This document shows, piece after piece, positions 42,369 through 50,288 of a DNA stretch of 64,000 nucleotides. Numbering within the stretch: position 1 is the stretch's first letter; each line of letters opens with the position of its first letter. Made by a program: the position numbers and the translations under genes. The stretch comes from an uncultured Clostridia bacterium (GTDB lineage Bacteria > Bacillota > Clostridia > Christensenellales > CAMQZB01). The notes under the pieces were generated by a model. That model saw only the letters and a program-made list of their open reading frames with translations. It did no database searches and had not been told where the DNA came from. The stretch covers positions 1 through 64,000 of the forward strand of contig CAMQZB010000008.1 of assembly GCA_947039455.1 (NCBI GenBank), written 5' to 3'.

Positions 42369-43639
42369 AAACTTTAAGATTATCAACACAACTTTTGATA
42401 ATTCTTCTGATTTCGTTAGTCTTGATTCCTATAATGGTAATTGGTTTTGCCTACCCTGAATATCAAAAAGGAGTGGCAAATACAATTTTCGCAAGACTAG
42501 AAGATCAGTTGGATCTAAAAAATCAAACAACTCAAGAGTTTATCGATTCAGTCTTGATCATTTCGCCAACCGGTGCAGTTGACGTGGCAAAAATCAAGAC
42601 AGAAGATCAATATATTCCCAACGAAGCTTTGAGTAATATCATGGCTGCAGTTGTGAGTGCTGAACCTGGCGAGCATAGAGGCTCGGAAGTGCTATCAGAT
42701 TATTCAGTGGTGTATTTTTCATTCAAGAAATATATAGACGACAGTTCAATGCTAGTTTTCACTACTAGTTACGAAAAAGATACATTTTTTGGAAATGAAG
42801 AGTCCCTGCAATTTATCTCACTAATCTTCGCTTGCATTGCAATCCCTATCGTATTAATATTGATGTGGTTTGCCTACGTTTCTAAGTCGATTCAATCGAT
42901 TCAACGATCAGTGAACGAAACCTCAGTTAGACCTGTTATGGCGTCAAAAGAACTTTCTAATCTTCAAGAGAGCATAGAAATTTTTAAAGCGGAAATCCGA
43001 GAGGATACCGAACAGAAACAACGGCTGTTCCAAAATATCTCCCACGAACTGAAAACTCCAATTACAACAATTAAAATGTATGCGGAAGGTATCGAAGACG
43101 GTATTTTCAAAGACGGCGACATTAAAAATTCAACACAAATAATCAAATCAGAAACAGACGAGCTGCTAGCACGTGTTACAAAAATCATGGATATAAACAA
43201 ACTGTATCACGTTGAAACGAAAGCAATCTCACTGCGTATGGAAAAAATAATTTTGTCAGAAACAATATTTGAAAACCTTGGTCTGTACGAAAAACGTGCC
43301 CCTCAAGTAAAATTCCACGCTCAACTTGAACGATTCGAATGGGTCGGAAACAAAGAGCTTTGGACTAATATTCTTCAAAACATTTTTGACAACAATATTA
43401 AGCACGGCGCAAAAAATATCTTCATTACCCTAAAGAAAAATGAACTGGTAATCGAAAACGACGGCGAAAAAATCGAAGACCACCTTCTACAAACCCTTTT
43501 CGCTGCTTTCACAAAAGGCGAAAACGGAAACTTCGGTCTAGGGCTAAACATCGTCCAACGCTCACTTATCCTACTAGGTTACGCCATAGAAGTAAAAAAC
43601 ACCGAAAAAGGCGTAGTATACCGTATCTTTGTAAGATAA
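42365..43639 (+). CDS. Sensor histidine kinase
   Basis: A 424-residue membrane kinase. TM1 (residues about 9-30), a ~110-residue extracellular sensor, TM2 (about 150-175), a short HAMP-like linker, HisKA with H227 in NISHELKTPITT, and HATPase_c with the N box QNIFDNNIKHG, G1 ENDGEKI and G2 GNFGLGLNIV. The ATGA overlap with the response regulator gene indicates coupled translation. Short G boxes are usual for this subgroup. The sensed signal is unknown; the operon ends at 43758-43807. Confidence 0.92.
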   Translation: MKTLRLSTQLLIILLISLVLIPIMVIGFAYPEYQKGVANTIFARLEDQLDLKNQTTQEFIDSVLIISPTGAVDVAKIKTEDQYIPNEALSNIMAAVVSAEPGEHRGSEVLSDYSVVYFSFKKYIDDSSMLVFTTSYEKDTFFGNEESLQFISLIFACIAIPIVLILMWFAYVSKSIQSIQRSVNETSVRPVMASKELSNLQESIEIFKAEIREDTEQKQRLFQNISHELKTPITTIKMYAEGIEDGIFKDGDIKNSTQIIKSETDELLARVTKIMDINKLYHVETKAISLRMEKIILSETIFENLGLYEKRAPQVKFHAQLERFEWVGNKELWTNILQNIFDNNIKHGAKNIFITLKKNELVIENDGEKIEDHLLQTLFAAFTKGENGNFGLGLNIVQRSLILLGYAIEVKNTEKGVVYRIFVR

Positions 43640-43686
43640 TTTAAGCAAGATATATTTAAAATTAAGTATAATAAGTAAGATTAAGA

Positions 43687-43742
43687 AAAATGGGGCGATT
43701 TGCCCCAAACCCCAATAAGGGGCTGAGCCCCTTAACCCTCTT
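43687..43742 (+). repeat. GC-rich palindromic repeat, copy 3
   Basis: ATGGGGCGATTTGCCCC, AAACCCCAATAAGGGGC, TGAGCCCCTTAACCC: in this copy the second stem is perfect (AAGGGGC, TGA, GCCCCTT). Confidence 0.8.
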
Positions 43743-43757
43743 AGTGTGTGGTTATGT

Positions 43758-43807
43758 TAAAAAGCTATAGTAGTTAGATTCAAATCCTAACTACCATAGC
43801 TTTTTTT
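43758..43807 (+). terminator. Terminator of the two-component operon
   Basis: AAAGCTATAGTAGTTAG pairs with CTAACTACCATAGCTTT (one mismatch), then seven Ts. Confidence 0.85.
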
Positions 43808-43870
43808 ATTTTCAAACAAATCCGAAAAGCAAACTCTTTTGTAAACACCAAAAAACCAAAAAAAGTAAAG

Positions 43871-44040
43871 AACTCCCCCGCAACAAAGCGCAAGGCTGGA
43901 ACAACCAAAAAGCTTACTCATTAATAAACAATAAAAAACATACAAACCATTAAGAAACTTCCCCGCCACAACGTGGCAAGGCTGGAACAACCAAAAAGCG
44001 CACCCCTTAACAAATAACACAAAACATACAAACCACGTAC
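43871..44040. repeat. 86-bp tandem direct repeat, degenerate
   Basis: GCAAGGCTGGAACAACCAAA occurs at 43890 and again 86 bp later at 43976, each preceded by a CCCCGC-ACAA block and followed by AAACATACAAACCA. An open frame on the minus strand across it is very rich in Phe, Cys and Trp and is probably not a gene. No function recognised. Confidence 0.65.
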
Positions 44041-44172
44041 CCAAAACCTTTGTAATAAAAATCAACACATAAAACACCATGAAAGAAAAATCTTCGTCTA
44101 ACTCGTTTACTAATTGTTATAGAGAACAACAAGAATAACTCGTTCCGCTACGACTGCAATCATGTCCAAGAG

Positions 44173-44236
44173 GGTTTCAAAAGGGACGGTAACGTGCCCT
44201 TTTGCGGGGGCGTCCGGGGCAGAGCCCTGACAAAAA
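44173..44236. repeat. Second type of GC-rich palindromic element
   Basis: AAAAGGGACGGTAACGTGCC continues as CTTTTGCGGGGGCGTCCGGG and GCAGAGCCCTGAC. Two nested stems (AAAAGGG with CCCTTTT; GGGGC with GCCCT) in an A/T-rich region point to a dispersed repeat related in style, not sequence, to the main family. The rest of 44041-44413 shows only the two terminators listed next. Confidence 0.5.
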
Positions 44237-44321
44237 CGCAAACATCTTGATAAACTAAACAACCTTAGTCAGGTAGCAAAACTTGATTAATCAAAGAACT
44301 TAACTAAAGTATAAACCAAAC

Positions 44322-44401
44322 AAAAAGGTAGTAAAAAATATTCTTACTACCTAAAACAAAAAGATAAAAAAATAAGCTATGAAATAAATCATAGCTTAAA
44401 A
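44322..44401 (-). terminator. Two tandem terminators of the pseudouridine synthase gene
   Basis: Minus strand: TAAGCTATGA with TCATAGCTTA then A plus seven Ts (44400-44364), and AGGTAGTAA with TTACTACCT then TTTTTG (44352-44322). Confidence 0.8.
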
Positions 44402-44413
44402 TCACAAAAAACA

Positions 44414-45121
44414 TTAAATGTTCTTCAAATATTCAATTTCACGTTCTCTAAGAACTCTACATTTACCACGATCAAGCCCAGTCATTTTCAAATCACCGAT
44501 TTTAACACGTTTAAGGAAAGTAACTTCTTTGTCAACCACTTCCAACATACGACGAACTTGGCGATTTTTGCCTTCCATGATAGTAATTTCAATTTTGCTT
44601 TCCTCTTTAGAAGAAGAAATAACACGAAGAGAAATAGCACGAACTACAACATTTGGTTCAATTTCCACACCAGCTTTTAGTTTTGAAATATGAGTTTCGT
44701 TAAAAATGCCATCAATACGAACCGCGTAAGTTTTAGGAACTTCGTTGCGAGGATGAGTAAGTCTTTCGCACATATCGCCATCGTTAGTAACGATAAGCAT
44801 GCCCTCAGTTTCATAGTCAAGACGACCAACAGGATAAAGGCGACCTTGATCGGTAGGAAGCAAATCCATAACAGTACGACGACCAAGATCGTCAGAAACC
44901 GTGCAAACGTAACCCTTAGGTTTATTAAGCATGTAATAGATGTTTTGTGCTTTTTTGAAAACTTGTTTACCATCAACGGTAACTTTGTCACGAATTTTGT
45001 CTACATCAGTGCCGACTTTAATTCTTTGACCATTCACAAAAACTTTGCCGTCTTCAACTAATTTGTCGCAGTAACGTCTGCTACCAACACCAGCCTCAGC
45101 TAGAAATTTGTTTACTCTCAT
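44414..45121 (-). CDS. rluB: Pseudouridine synthase of the RluB/RsuA family
   Basis: A 235-residue enzyme that isomerises uridine in 23S (RluB-like) or 16S rRNA. The N-terminal S4 RNA-binding domain (MRVNKFLAEAGVGSRRYCDKLVEDG, residues 1-45) precedes the catalytic domain with Asp in GRLDYETEGMLIVTNDG near residue 101, and MLNKPKGYVCTVSD and EGKNRQVRRML as family blocks. Length fits RluB of Gram-positives. The start is the ATG at 45121; upstream bases carry a plausible AAAGGATGG site. Confidence 0.92.
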   Translation of the reverse strand: MRVNKFLAEAGVGSRRYCDKLVEDGKVFVNGQRIKVGTDVDKIRDKVTVDGKQVFKKAQNIYYMLNKPKGYVCTVSDDLGRRTVMDLLPTDQGRLYPVGRLDYETEGMLIVTNDGDMCERLTHPRNEVPKTYAVRIDGIFNETHISKLKAGVEIEPNVVVRAISLRVISSSKEESKIEITIMEGKNRQVRRMLEVVDKEVTFLKRVKIGDLKMTGLDRGKCRVLREREIEYLKNI

Positions 45122-45257
45122 AATATTTGTACCATCCTTTTGCGTGTTTCACAACGCTCATAAAAATAAGAAAAGTTGCATGATTATTTCCATGCAACTA
45201 TGATAGTGTATACTTTTTTGCTGAATTTGTCAAGTATCTAGTGTAGGTGACGCGATA

Positions 45258-45935
45258 TTAAACGATATTTAGCAGTTCTATAAGATTGTGGATAACATAA
45301 GTAGATTGTGCTTCGCAAGATGAAATTTCGTCAAAAGTAATAAGACAAGTGTCAAGGTTAGCATCACGCCCGCCCTTGATGTCCGTACCAAGTGAATCGC
45401 CGATAATAAGAGTCGTTGCATCATCGAAATTTTCGATATTTGATTTCACGTGATCAAAAAATTCTTTGGCAGGTTTTTGTATGCCGAGAGACTCTGAATC
45501 GAAAACAGTGATGAAATATTTGTTTAAGTCGGCTGATTTCATACGTTGAAGCTGGGTTTTTCTAACACCGTTAGTGACAACGTAAAGACGATGTGATTGT
45601 GAAAGTTTATCAAGCACTTCGATAGCGTTGTCCATAAGTTCAGCACCAAATCCAAGGTTAATGCGGTATTGATTTTCAAAAGCAATGCCGTCAGCATCAA
45701 TGTTAAATTCAGCTAAAGTTTTGGAGAAACGAGTAAACAAAACATCGTTGATAGTGATTTCACCGCGCTCGTAAGCACGCCATAACCCGTGGTTGATTCG
45801 TTGATATGTATCCCAAATTTCCGAAGTGAGTTCAAGATTAAAGCTTTTAAAAAGTTCAGTCATTGACCGTAATTCATTTTTTGAAAAATCTAAAATCGTA
45901 TTATCTAAATCAAATAAAAGTGTTTTGTATTTCAT
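45258..45935 (-). CDS. HAD-family hydrolase (YjjG-type 5'-nucleotidase-like)
   Basis: A 225-residue HAD phosphatase. Motif I is DLDNT (residues 8-12), motif II VTNGV near 106-110, motif III Lys in QKPAKEFF and motif IV GDSLGTDIKGG. The cap is helical (C1). It resembles YjjG, which removes phosphate from non-canonical pyrimidine nucleotides. The start ATG at 45935 has GGAGGTGA five bases upstream; a longer in-frame reading has no such site. Confidence 0.88.
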   Translation of the reverse strand: MKYKTLLFDLDNTILDFSKNELRSMTELFKSFNLELTSEIWDTYQRINHGLWRAYERGEITINDVLFTRFSKTLAEFNIDADGIAFENQYRINLGFGAELMDNAIEVLDKLSQSHRLYVVTNGVRKTQLQRMKSADLNKYFITVFDSESLGIQKPAKEFFDHVKSNIENFDDATTLIIGDSLGTDIKGGRDANLDTCLITFDEISSCEAQSTYVIHNLIELLNIV

Positions 45936-46083
45936 GTAAGTCACCTCCGAAAAATCCTCTTTAACTAAACTATACTCTATGAGAATAAACAATGTCAATA
46001 GATTAATAGTTTGAGGGAAAAGTAAAATGGGTTGTAATGTTTTTTTGATGAAAGATTAATATTTTATTTAATGTAAGGTCTTA

Positions 46084-46112
46084 TTGACAAAAAGCGAAAA
46101 ATTTGATACAAT
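46084..46112 (+). promoter_or_regulatory. Promoter of the RAYT-like gene
   Basis: TTGACA (46084-46089), 17 bp, TACAAT (46107-46112), 27 bp before ATG 46139. Confidence 0.75.
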
Positions 46113-46138
46113 CATAAGCGAAGTATATGAGGTGAATT

Positions 46139-46897
46139 ATGCCAAGAACAGCAAGACAAGTGAGCGAAACAGGAATTTATTACATTTTTGCAAATGGAGA
46201 ATTTTCAAAACCGCTAACAAAAGACAATGAGGATAAAAAACAATTAATCGGTGAAATCTTTTTAGCAAAAAAAGAGTTCGCTTTTCAAGTGTTTGGTTTT
46301 TCAGTAACAAAAAATGAATTGCATCTAATGGTGAGAGAGTCAAATCCCTTGGATATTTCTCAAATCATGAAAACAGTTTTTGGAAAATATACAGCTTATT
46401 ACAACAGCAAATATAAAATGCGTGGCTCATTGCTTCACGATCGTTTTAAAAGCGTAGCTATGGAGAACATTGATTGGGTTAAAAAATACCTAAGATATAT
46501 CCACCAAGCTCCAGTGAAAGTTATGGAACATCCAAACGTTTTTACATATCCATTTAGTTCATACAACGGTTATTTTGCTGAAAAAACTAACCTATATATT
46601 AATGATGTTTTGAAATCTTTCGATGATGATTTGCAAAAATCTAGAACTAAATATAAAATTTATCATGCGGGAGTGGAGTTAGAAGAGTTGAAAGGCACTT
46701 TTAGACATACATTGACTATGCAGGATTTAGAAGAAATTTTTGTGCATATTTGTGGAATTTCTCTTGAAGAATATTCAACGTATAAACGCCCAGAAAAATA
46801 TGAAGTAGCAAGAACTATCAAGAAAAAAGGCAAGCTGTCCTACCGCCAAATGGAAACGCTCCTTGGAATTTCTCGTGGATCGCTAGCAAAATTATAA
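46139..46897 (+). CDS. REP-associated tyrosine transposase-like protein (RAYT, Y1_Tnp) with altered HUH motif
   Basis: A 252-residue protein. Residues 1-150 match the Y1_Tnp/RAYT pattern: MPRTARQVSETGIYYIFANGEF, then the region where RAYTs have N-H-x-H-L (reads NELHLMV; the first His is Glu60), YYNSKYKMRGSLLHDRFKSVAMEN, and YLRYIHQAPVKV. The C-terminus has an HTH of the DnaA-C type (LSYRQMETLLGISRGSLAKL). Loss of one HUH histidine suggests reduced metal binding, so it may be a domesticated, DNA-binding derivative. GAGGTG precedes ATG 46139. No insertion-sequence ends flank it. Confidence 0.85.
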   Translation: MPRTARQVSETGIYYIFANGEFSKPLTKDNEDKKQLIGEIFLAKKEFAFQVFGFSVTKNELHLMVRESNPLDISQIMKTVFGKYTAYYNSKYKMRGSLLHDRFKSVAMENIDWVKKYLRYIHQAPVKVMEHPNVFTYPFSSYNGYFAEKTNLYINDVLKSFDDDLQKSRTKYKIYHAGVELEELKGTFRHTLTMQDLEEIFVHICGISLEEYSTYKRPEKYEVARTIKKKGKLSYRQMETLLGISRGSLAKL

Positions 46898-46903
46898 GAA
46901 GTT

Positions 46904-46962
46904 TAGATTGTACTTTATTAACGCTGAATGTAAGTGGTTAATAAAATGCAATCTTTTTTTAT
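46904..46962 (+). terminator. Terminator of the RAYT-like gene
   Basis: AGATTGTACTTTATTAAC pairs imperfectly with GTTAATAAAATGCAATCT, followed by seven Ts. Confidence 0.75.
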
Positions 46963-47075
46963 TTCCCATATATAATGTAAATAGCGAAATAATCAAATAA
47001 AAACATGCTGAAGTAGTGATAATGTTGATATATGAAAGAAAATAAAATTATTTTAGTAATAGTATAGAAAAACAC

Positions 47076-47104
47076 TTGACGAATTAGTCAAAATGTATTA
47101 GATT
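47076..47104 (+). promoter_or_regulatory. Promoter of the aromatic amino acid operon
   Basis: TTGACG (47076-47081), 17 bp, TAGATT (47099-47104); TATAAG at 47104-47109 is an alternative -10 with a long spacer. The stretch 46963-47075 upstream holds nothing else I recognise. Confidence 0.5.
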
Positions 47105-47113
47105 ATAAGTATT

Positions 47114-47191
47114 ATGAAAACAAAAGCAAATGGTCTACAAGTTTATACATATTATTTTAAGGGTTATTATTTTAATAACTCTATTTTGTAA
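47114..47191 (+). CDS. Tyr/Phe-rich leader peptide of the aro operon
   Basis: A 25-codon open frame, MKTKANGLQVYTYYFKGYYF plus NNSIL, followed by a stop. Seven of ten consecutive codons (positions 11-20) are Tyr (five) or Phe (two). A 7-bp hairpin (GTTATTA with TAATAAC, 47163-47179) overlaps the second Tyr-Tyr codons, and an intrinsic terminator follows at 47256-47288, before aroF. This is the classic arrangement for transcription attenuation by ribosome stalling when charged tRNA-Tyr or tRNA-Phe is scarce. Weak points: the Shine-Dalgarno sequence is poor, and I could not define the antiterminator helix uniquely. Confidence 0.7.
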   Translation: MKTKANGLQVYTYYFKGYYFNNSIL

Positions 47192-47255
47192 TTAACTTGT
47201 TTCATTTGATTTTTAATAACTTTTAATTTTTTAAGGAAAATAAAAAAGATTATTC

Positions 47256-47288
47256 AACCGTCAATGGAAATTGGCGGTTATTTTTATA
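47256..47288 (+). terminator. Attenuator terminator upstream of aroF
   Basis: AACCGTCAAT pairs with ATTGGCGGTT (one G-T) around a GGAA loop, followed by ATTTTTAT. It lies between the leader peptide and aroF with no other gene to end. Confidence 0.8.
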
Positions 47289-47332
47289 TTATCTAAAGAG
47301 GTATAGCTGAAAAGCAAAAGGAGAAATTGACT

Positions 47333-48346
47333 ATGATTATAATTATAAGAAACAATTCGGATAGAACGCAAGTTGACAACCTAATTAATTGGGTAAAGGG
47401 GCTAGGTCTTGACGTGCATGACAGCGTAGGTGCAAAAACTACCATTTTAGGGCTCGTTGGAGACACTTCAAAAGTGGACATTGATCTAATTAAATCATTG
47501 GACATTGTTGAGTCCGTGAAACGTATTCAAGAACCTTACAAAAACGCAAACAGAAAATTCCACCCTGAAGATACTATCGTCAATGTAGCGGGACATTTAT
47601 TTGGTGGGGATAATTTCCAAGTAATTGCAGGCCCATGTTCAGTTGAAAGTGAGGCTCAAATAATCGAAGTTGCAAAAGCTGTTAAAGCTAGTGGGGCTAA
47701 CTTACTTCGTGGCGGTGCGTTTAAACCAAGAACTTCTCCATATGCTTTCCAAGGTATGAAAGCTGAAGGGTTGGTGTTATTGAAAAAAGCAAGAGAAGAA
47801 ACTGGTATGCCAATTTGTACTGAGCTTATGAACATTATGGACATTGATTTGTTCCAAGATGTTGACATGATTCAAATTGGTGCAAGAAATATGCAAAACT
47901 TCGATTTGTTGAAAGAAGTTGGAAAATTAAGAGTGCCAATTTTGCTAAAACGAGGACTTGCAAATACTATTCAAGAATGGTTGATGAGTGCTGAGTATAT
48001 TATGTCAGAAGGAAATCAAAACATAATTTTGTGTGAGCGTGGGATCAGAACATTTGAACCAGCAACAAGAAACACACTAGATTTATCAGCAATTCCAATA
48101 GTGAAACAACTTACTCACTTGCCAATAATCGTTGATCCAAGTCACGCATCAGGAATTTCCGAGTTGGTACTTCCAATGTCACTAGCTTCAGTTGGTGCAG
48201 GAGCAGACGGACTTATGATTGAAGTGCACAACGATCCAACTAAAGCACTTTGTGACGGTGCGCAATCACTTCGACCTAATATGTTTGAAGATGTAATGAG
48301 AAAAGTGGAAAGAATGTTGCCACTTGTGAATAAAGTTATTAGATAA
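47333..48346 (+). CDS. aroF: 3-deoxy-7-phosphoheptulonate (DAHP) synthase, type I-beta with N-terminal regulatory domain
   Basis: First step of the shikimate pathway: phosphoenolpyruvate plus erythrose-4-phosphate gives DAHP. Of 337 residues, 1-75 form a ferredoxin-like (ACT-like) regulatory domain as in Thermotoga DAHP synthase, where Tyr and Phe inhibit. The catalytic barrel follows (GPCSVESEAQI, LRGGAFKPRTSPYAFQG, QIGARNMQNF, LCERGIRTFE, PIIVDPSHASG). ATG 47333 has AAAGGAGAAA at proper distance; TTG two codons earlier is too close to it. Control is likely double: attenuation in the leader and feedback on the protein. Confidence 0.95.
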   Translation: MIIIIRNNSDRTQVDNLINWVKGLGLDVHDSVGAKTTILGLVGDTSKVDIDLIKSLDIVESVKRIQEPYKNANRKFHPEDTIVNVAGHLFGGDNFQVIAGPCSVESEAQIIEVAKAVKASGANLLRGGAFKPRTSPYAFQGMKAEGLVLLKKAREETGMPICTELMNIMDIDLFQDVDMIQIGARNMQNFDLLKEVGKLRVPILLKRGLANTIQEWLMSAEYIMSEGNQNIILCERGIRTFEPATRNTLDLSAIPIVKQLTHLPIIVDPSHASGISELVLPMSLASVGAGADGLMIEVHNDPTKALCDGAQSLRPNMFEDVMRKVERMLPLVNKVIR

Positions 48347-48382
48347 ATATTTTATTAATTAAGATAAAAGAGGGTAAATATT

Positions 48383-49237
48383 ATGAAAATCGGAATAGTT
48401 GGACTAGGGCTCATTGGTGGTTCTATGGGAAGGGCAATCTTGAAAAAAACTGCCCACAGCGTTTATGGATACGACAATAATAAAGAAGTTTGCGAAATGG
48501 CAAAAGCTATCTATGCAATGAATTATCAGTTGTTAAATGAGAATATCAATGAAATTGATGTGCTTTTTATTGCATTATATCCAAGTGCTGTTGCTGACTA
48601 TTTGGCGGAGTATTGTCCTAAATTAAAAGATGGTGCAATAATTGTTGATTTATGTGGGAATAAAAGAAAGGTTTGTGCGATTATGGAAAGTTACGGAAAA
48701 AAGTTTCCAAAACTTAATTTCATAGGCGGACACCCAATGGCAGGGCGAGAATTTGTTGGATTGAAACATTCAAAAGCAACGCTGTTTGAAAAAGCGTCAA
48801 TGATTCTTGTGAACATAAATGCAAAGATCGAAAAAGCATTAATGATTAAAGAATTAGCAACAGAACTTGGTTTTTCACGAGTGGTAATCACCACAGCGGA
48901 ACACCACGACAAAGTCATCGCATACACTTCACAGCTTGCACACATCGTGTCATCGTCATATATAAACAACGAAACTAGTTCGGAATTTCTTGGATTTTCA
49001 GCAGGTAGTTTCAGAGATATGACAAGAGTAGCGAGAATGTCTAGCGAAATGTGGACGGAGCTTGTACAAGAAAATAAAGACAATGTAATCAGTGAAATCG
49101 ATAATTTTATTAGCACAATGAACCAGTTTAAACAATCATTAATTGACAGCGACTTTTCTAAAACTAGAGAGTTGTTCGAGAGTGGAAACAAGAAGAAACT
49201 AGAAGCGGAGAAAAAGAAAAATTTAGCAGTGGAGTAA
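48383..49237 (+). CDS. tyrA: Prephenate dehydrogenase
   Basis: Oxidative decarboxylation of prephenate to 4-hydroxyphenylpyruvate, the Tyr branch. The 284 residues begin with an NAD-binding Rossmann motif GIVGLGLIGGSMGRAI (residues 3-18), then FIGGHPMAGREFVG (catalytic-site block) and the helical dimer domain with TTAEHHDKVIAYTSQLAHIVSS. There is no C-terminal ACT domain, so feedback control is elsewhere. AGAGGGT precedes ATG 48383. aroB follows after 7 bp. Confidence 0.95.
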   Translation: MKIGIVGLGLIGGSMGRAILKKTAHSVYGYDNNKEVCEMAKAIYAMNYQLLNENINEIDVLFIALYPSAVADYLAEYCPKLKDGAIIVDLCGNKRKVCAIMESYGKKFPKLNFIGGHPMAGREFVGLKHSKATLFEKASMILVNINAKIEKALMIKELATELGFSRVVITTAEHHDKVIAYTSQLAHIVSSSYINNETSSEFLGFSAGSFRDMTRVARMSSEMWTELVQENKDNVISEIDNFISTMNQFKQSLIDSDFSKTRELFESGNKKKLEAEKKKNLAVE

Positions 49238-49244
49238 TATTTAT

Positions 49245-50288
49245 ATGGAAATCATAAAAGTGAAATCATCAAAAAATTATTCAATATATGTTGGAAACAA
49301 CATCATTTGCACCGTTGGGACATATCTTTCACAACTAAAACCGCTTTGCAAAGTACTTGTAGTTACCGATGATGTTGTTGATAAGTTGTATTTTGATAAG
49401 ATAAAAAGATCACTAACAGATTGTGGATATACAGTTGAAAAATTTGTTTTTCCTAATGGAGAAAACAGCAAATCATTAGAAACTTACGGCGAAATTTTAG
49501 ATAAACTAGCGGAAAAGTCTTTCACAAGAACTGATGTGATAGTAGCGCTTGGTGGCGGAGTTGTAGGTGATCTAGCTGGTTTTGTTGCTTCAAGCTATAT
49601 GCGTGGCATTGATTTTGTGCAAGTTCCAACAACTATTTTATCTCAAATTGATTCTTCAGTAGGTGGAAAAACCGCGGTGAATTTACCTATGGGAAAAAAT
49701 TTAGTAGGAGCATTCTATCAACCAATTTTTGTTCTCTGCGACATTGAAACTACTAAAACTCTAACGGAAGAAATCTTCAACGATGGCATGGGAGAAATGT
49801 CAAAATACGGAGTTTTGATTGGTGAAAATTTCGCTGAACTATTAGAGCAAGATAATTTAAAAGAAAATTTATTTCAATTAATTGTGAAATGTATTGAGTA
49901 TAAGAGAGACGTTGTGGAGCGTGATGAGTTTGAGAGTGGGGAGCGAAAACTTCTAAATCTTGGGCATACAGTTGCACACGGAATTGAAAAGTTAAGCAAT
50001 TACACAATCTCACACGGAAAAGCTGTGGGAATGGGTATGAAAATAATCATTTCAGCTTGTTACAAAAATCATTTAATTTCTAAAGATGAATTTCAAAGAA
50101 TGAATGGACTTTTAAATTTATGTAATCAAAGGTCAAACTGTCCTTTTACAATTTTCGAATTAGTGGAAACGTTTACTCTTGATAAAAAATGTACAGGGGA
50201 TACAATCACATTAATTCTTACGGAAGGTATAGGAAAGTGCGTTTTAAAGAAAGTTAAAATAGAAGATGTTTTGGAGATATTGTCATGA
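49245..50288 (+). CDS. aroB: 3-dehydroquinate synthase
   Basis: Converts DAHP to 3-dehydroquinate (NAD+ and divalent metal). The 347 residues are of normal size. GGGVVGDLAGFVASSYMRGIDFVQVPTTILSQIDSSVGGKTAVNLPMGKN is intact from about residue 99, in pieces diagnostic of the family, and LLNLGHTVAHGIEK and ISHGKAVGMGM hold the metal-binding histidines. The gene ends inside the start of aroA (4-bp ATGA overlap), part of a tightly packed operon. Confidence 0.96.
   Translation: MEIIKVKSSKNYSIYVGNNIICTVGTYLSQLKPLCKVLVVTDDVVDKLYFDKIKRSLTDCGYTVEKFVFPNGENSKSLETYGEILDKLAEKSFTRTDVIVALGGGVVGDLAGFVASSYMRGIDFVQVPTTILSQIDSSVGGKTAVNLPMGKNLVGAFYQPIFVLCDIETTKTLTEEIFNDGMGEMSKYGVLIGENFAELLEQDNLKENLFQLIVKCIEYKRDVVERDEFESGERKLLNLGHTVAHGIEKLSNYTISHGKAVGMGMKIIISACYKNHLISKDEFQRMNGLLNLCNQRSNCPFTIFELVETFTLDKKCTGDTITLILTEGIGKCVLKKVKIEDVLEILS

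Noticed and set aside
43787..44080. 97-codon open frame on the minus strand
   Set aside because: It spans the 86-bp direct repeat and the terminator of the two-component operon, has an extreme Phe/Cys/Trp content, and lacks a ribosome binding site.
48691..49191. 166-codon antisense frame within tyrA
   Set aside because: tyrA is unmistakable; no ribosome binding site or promoter serves the reverse frame.
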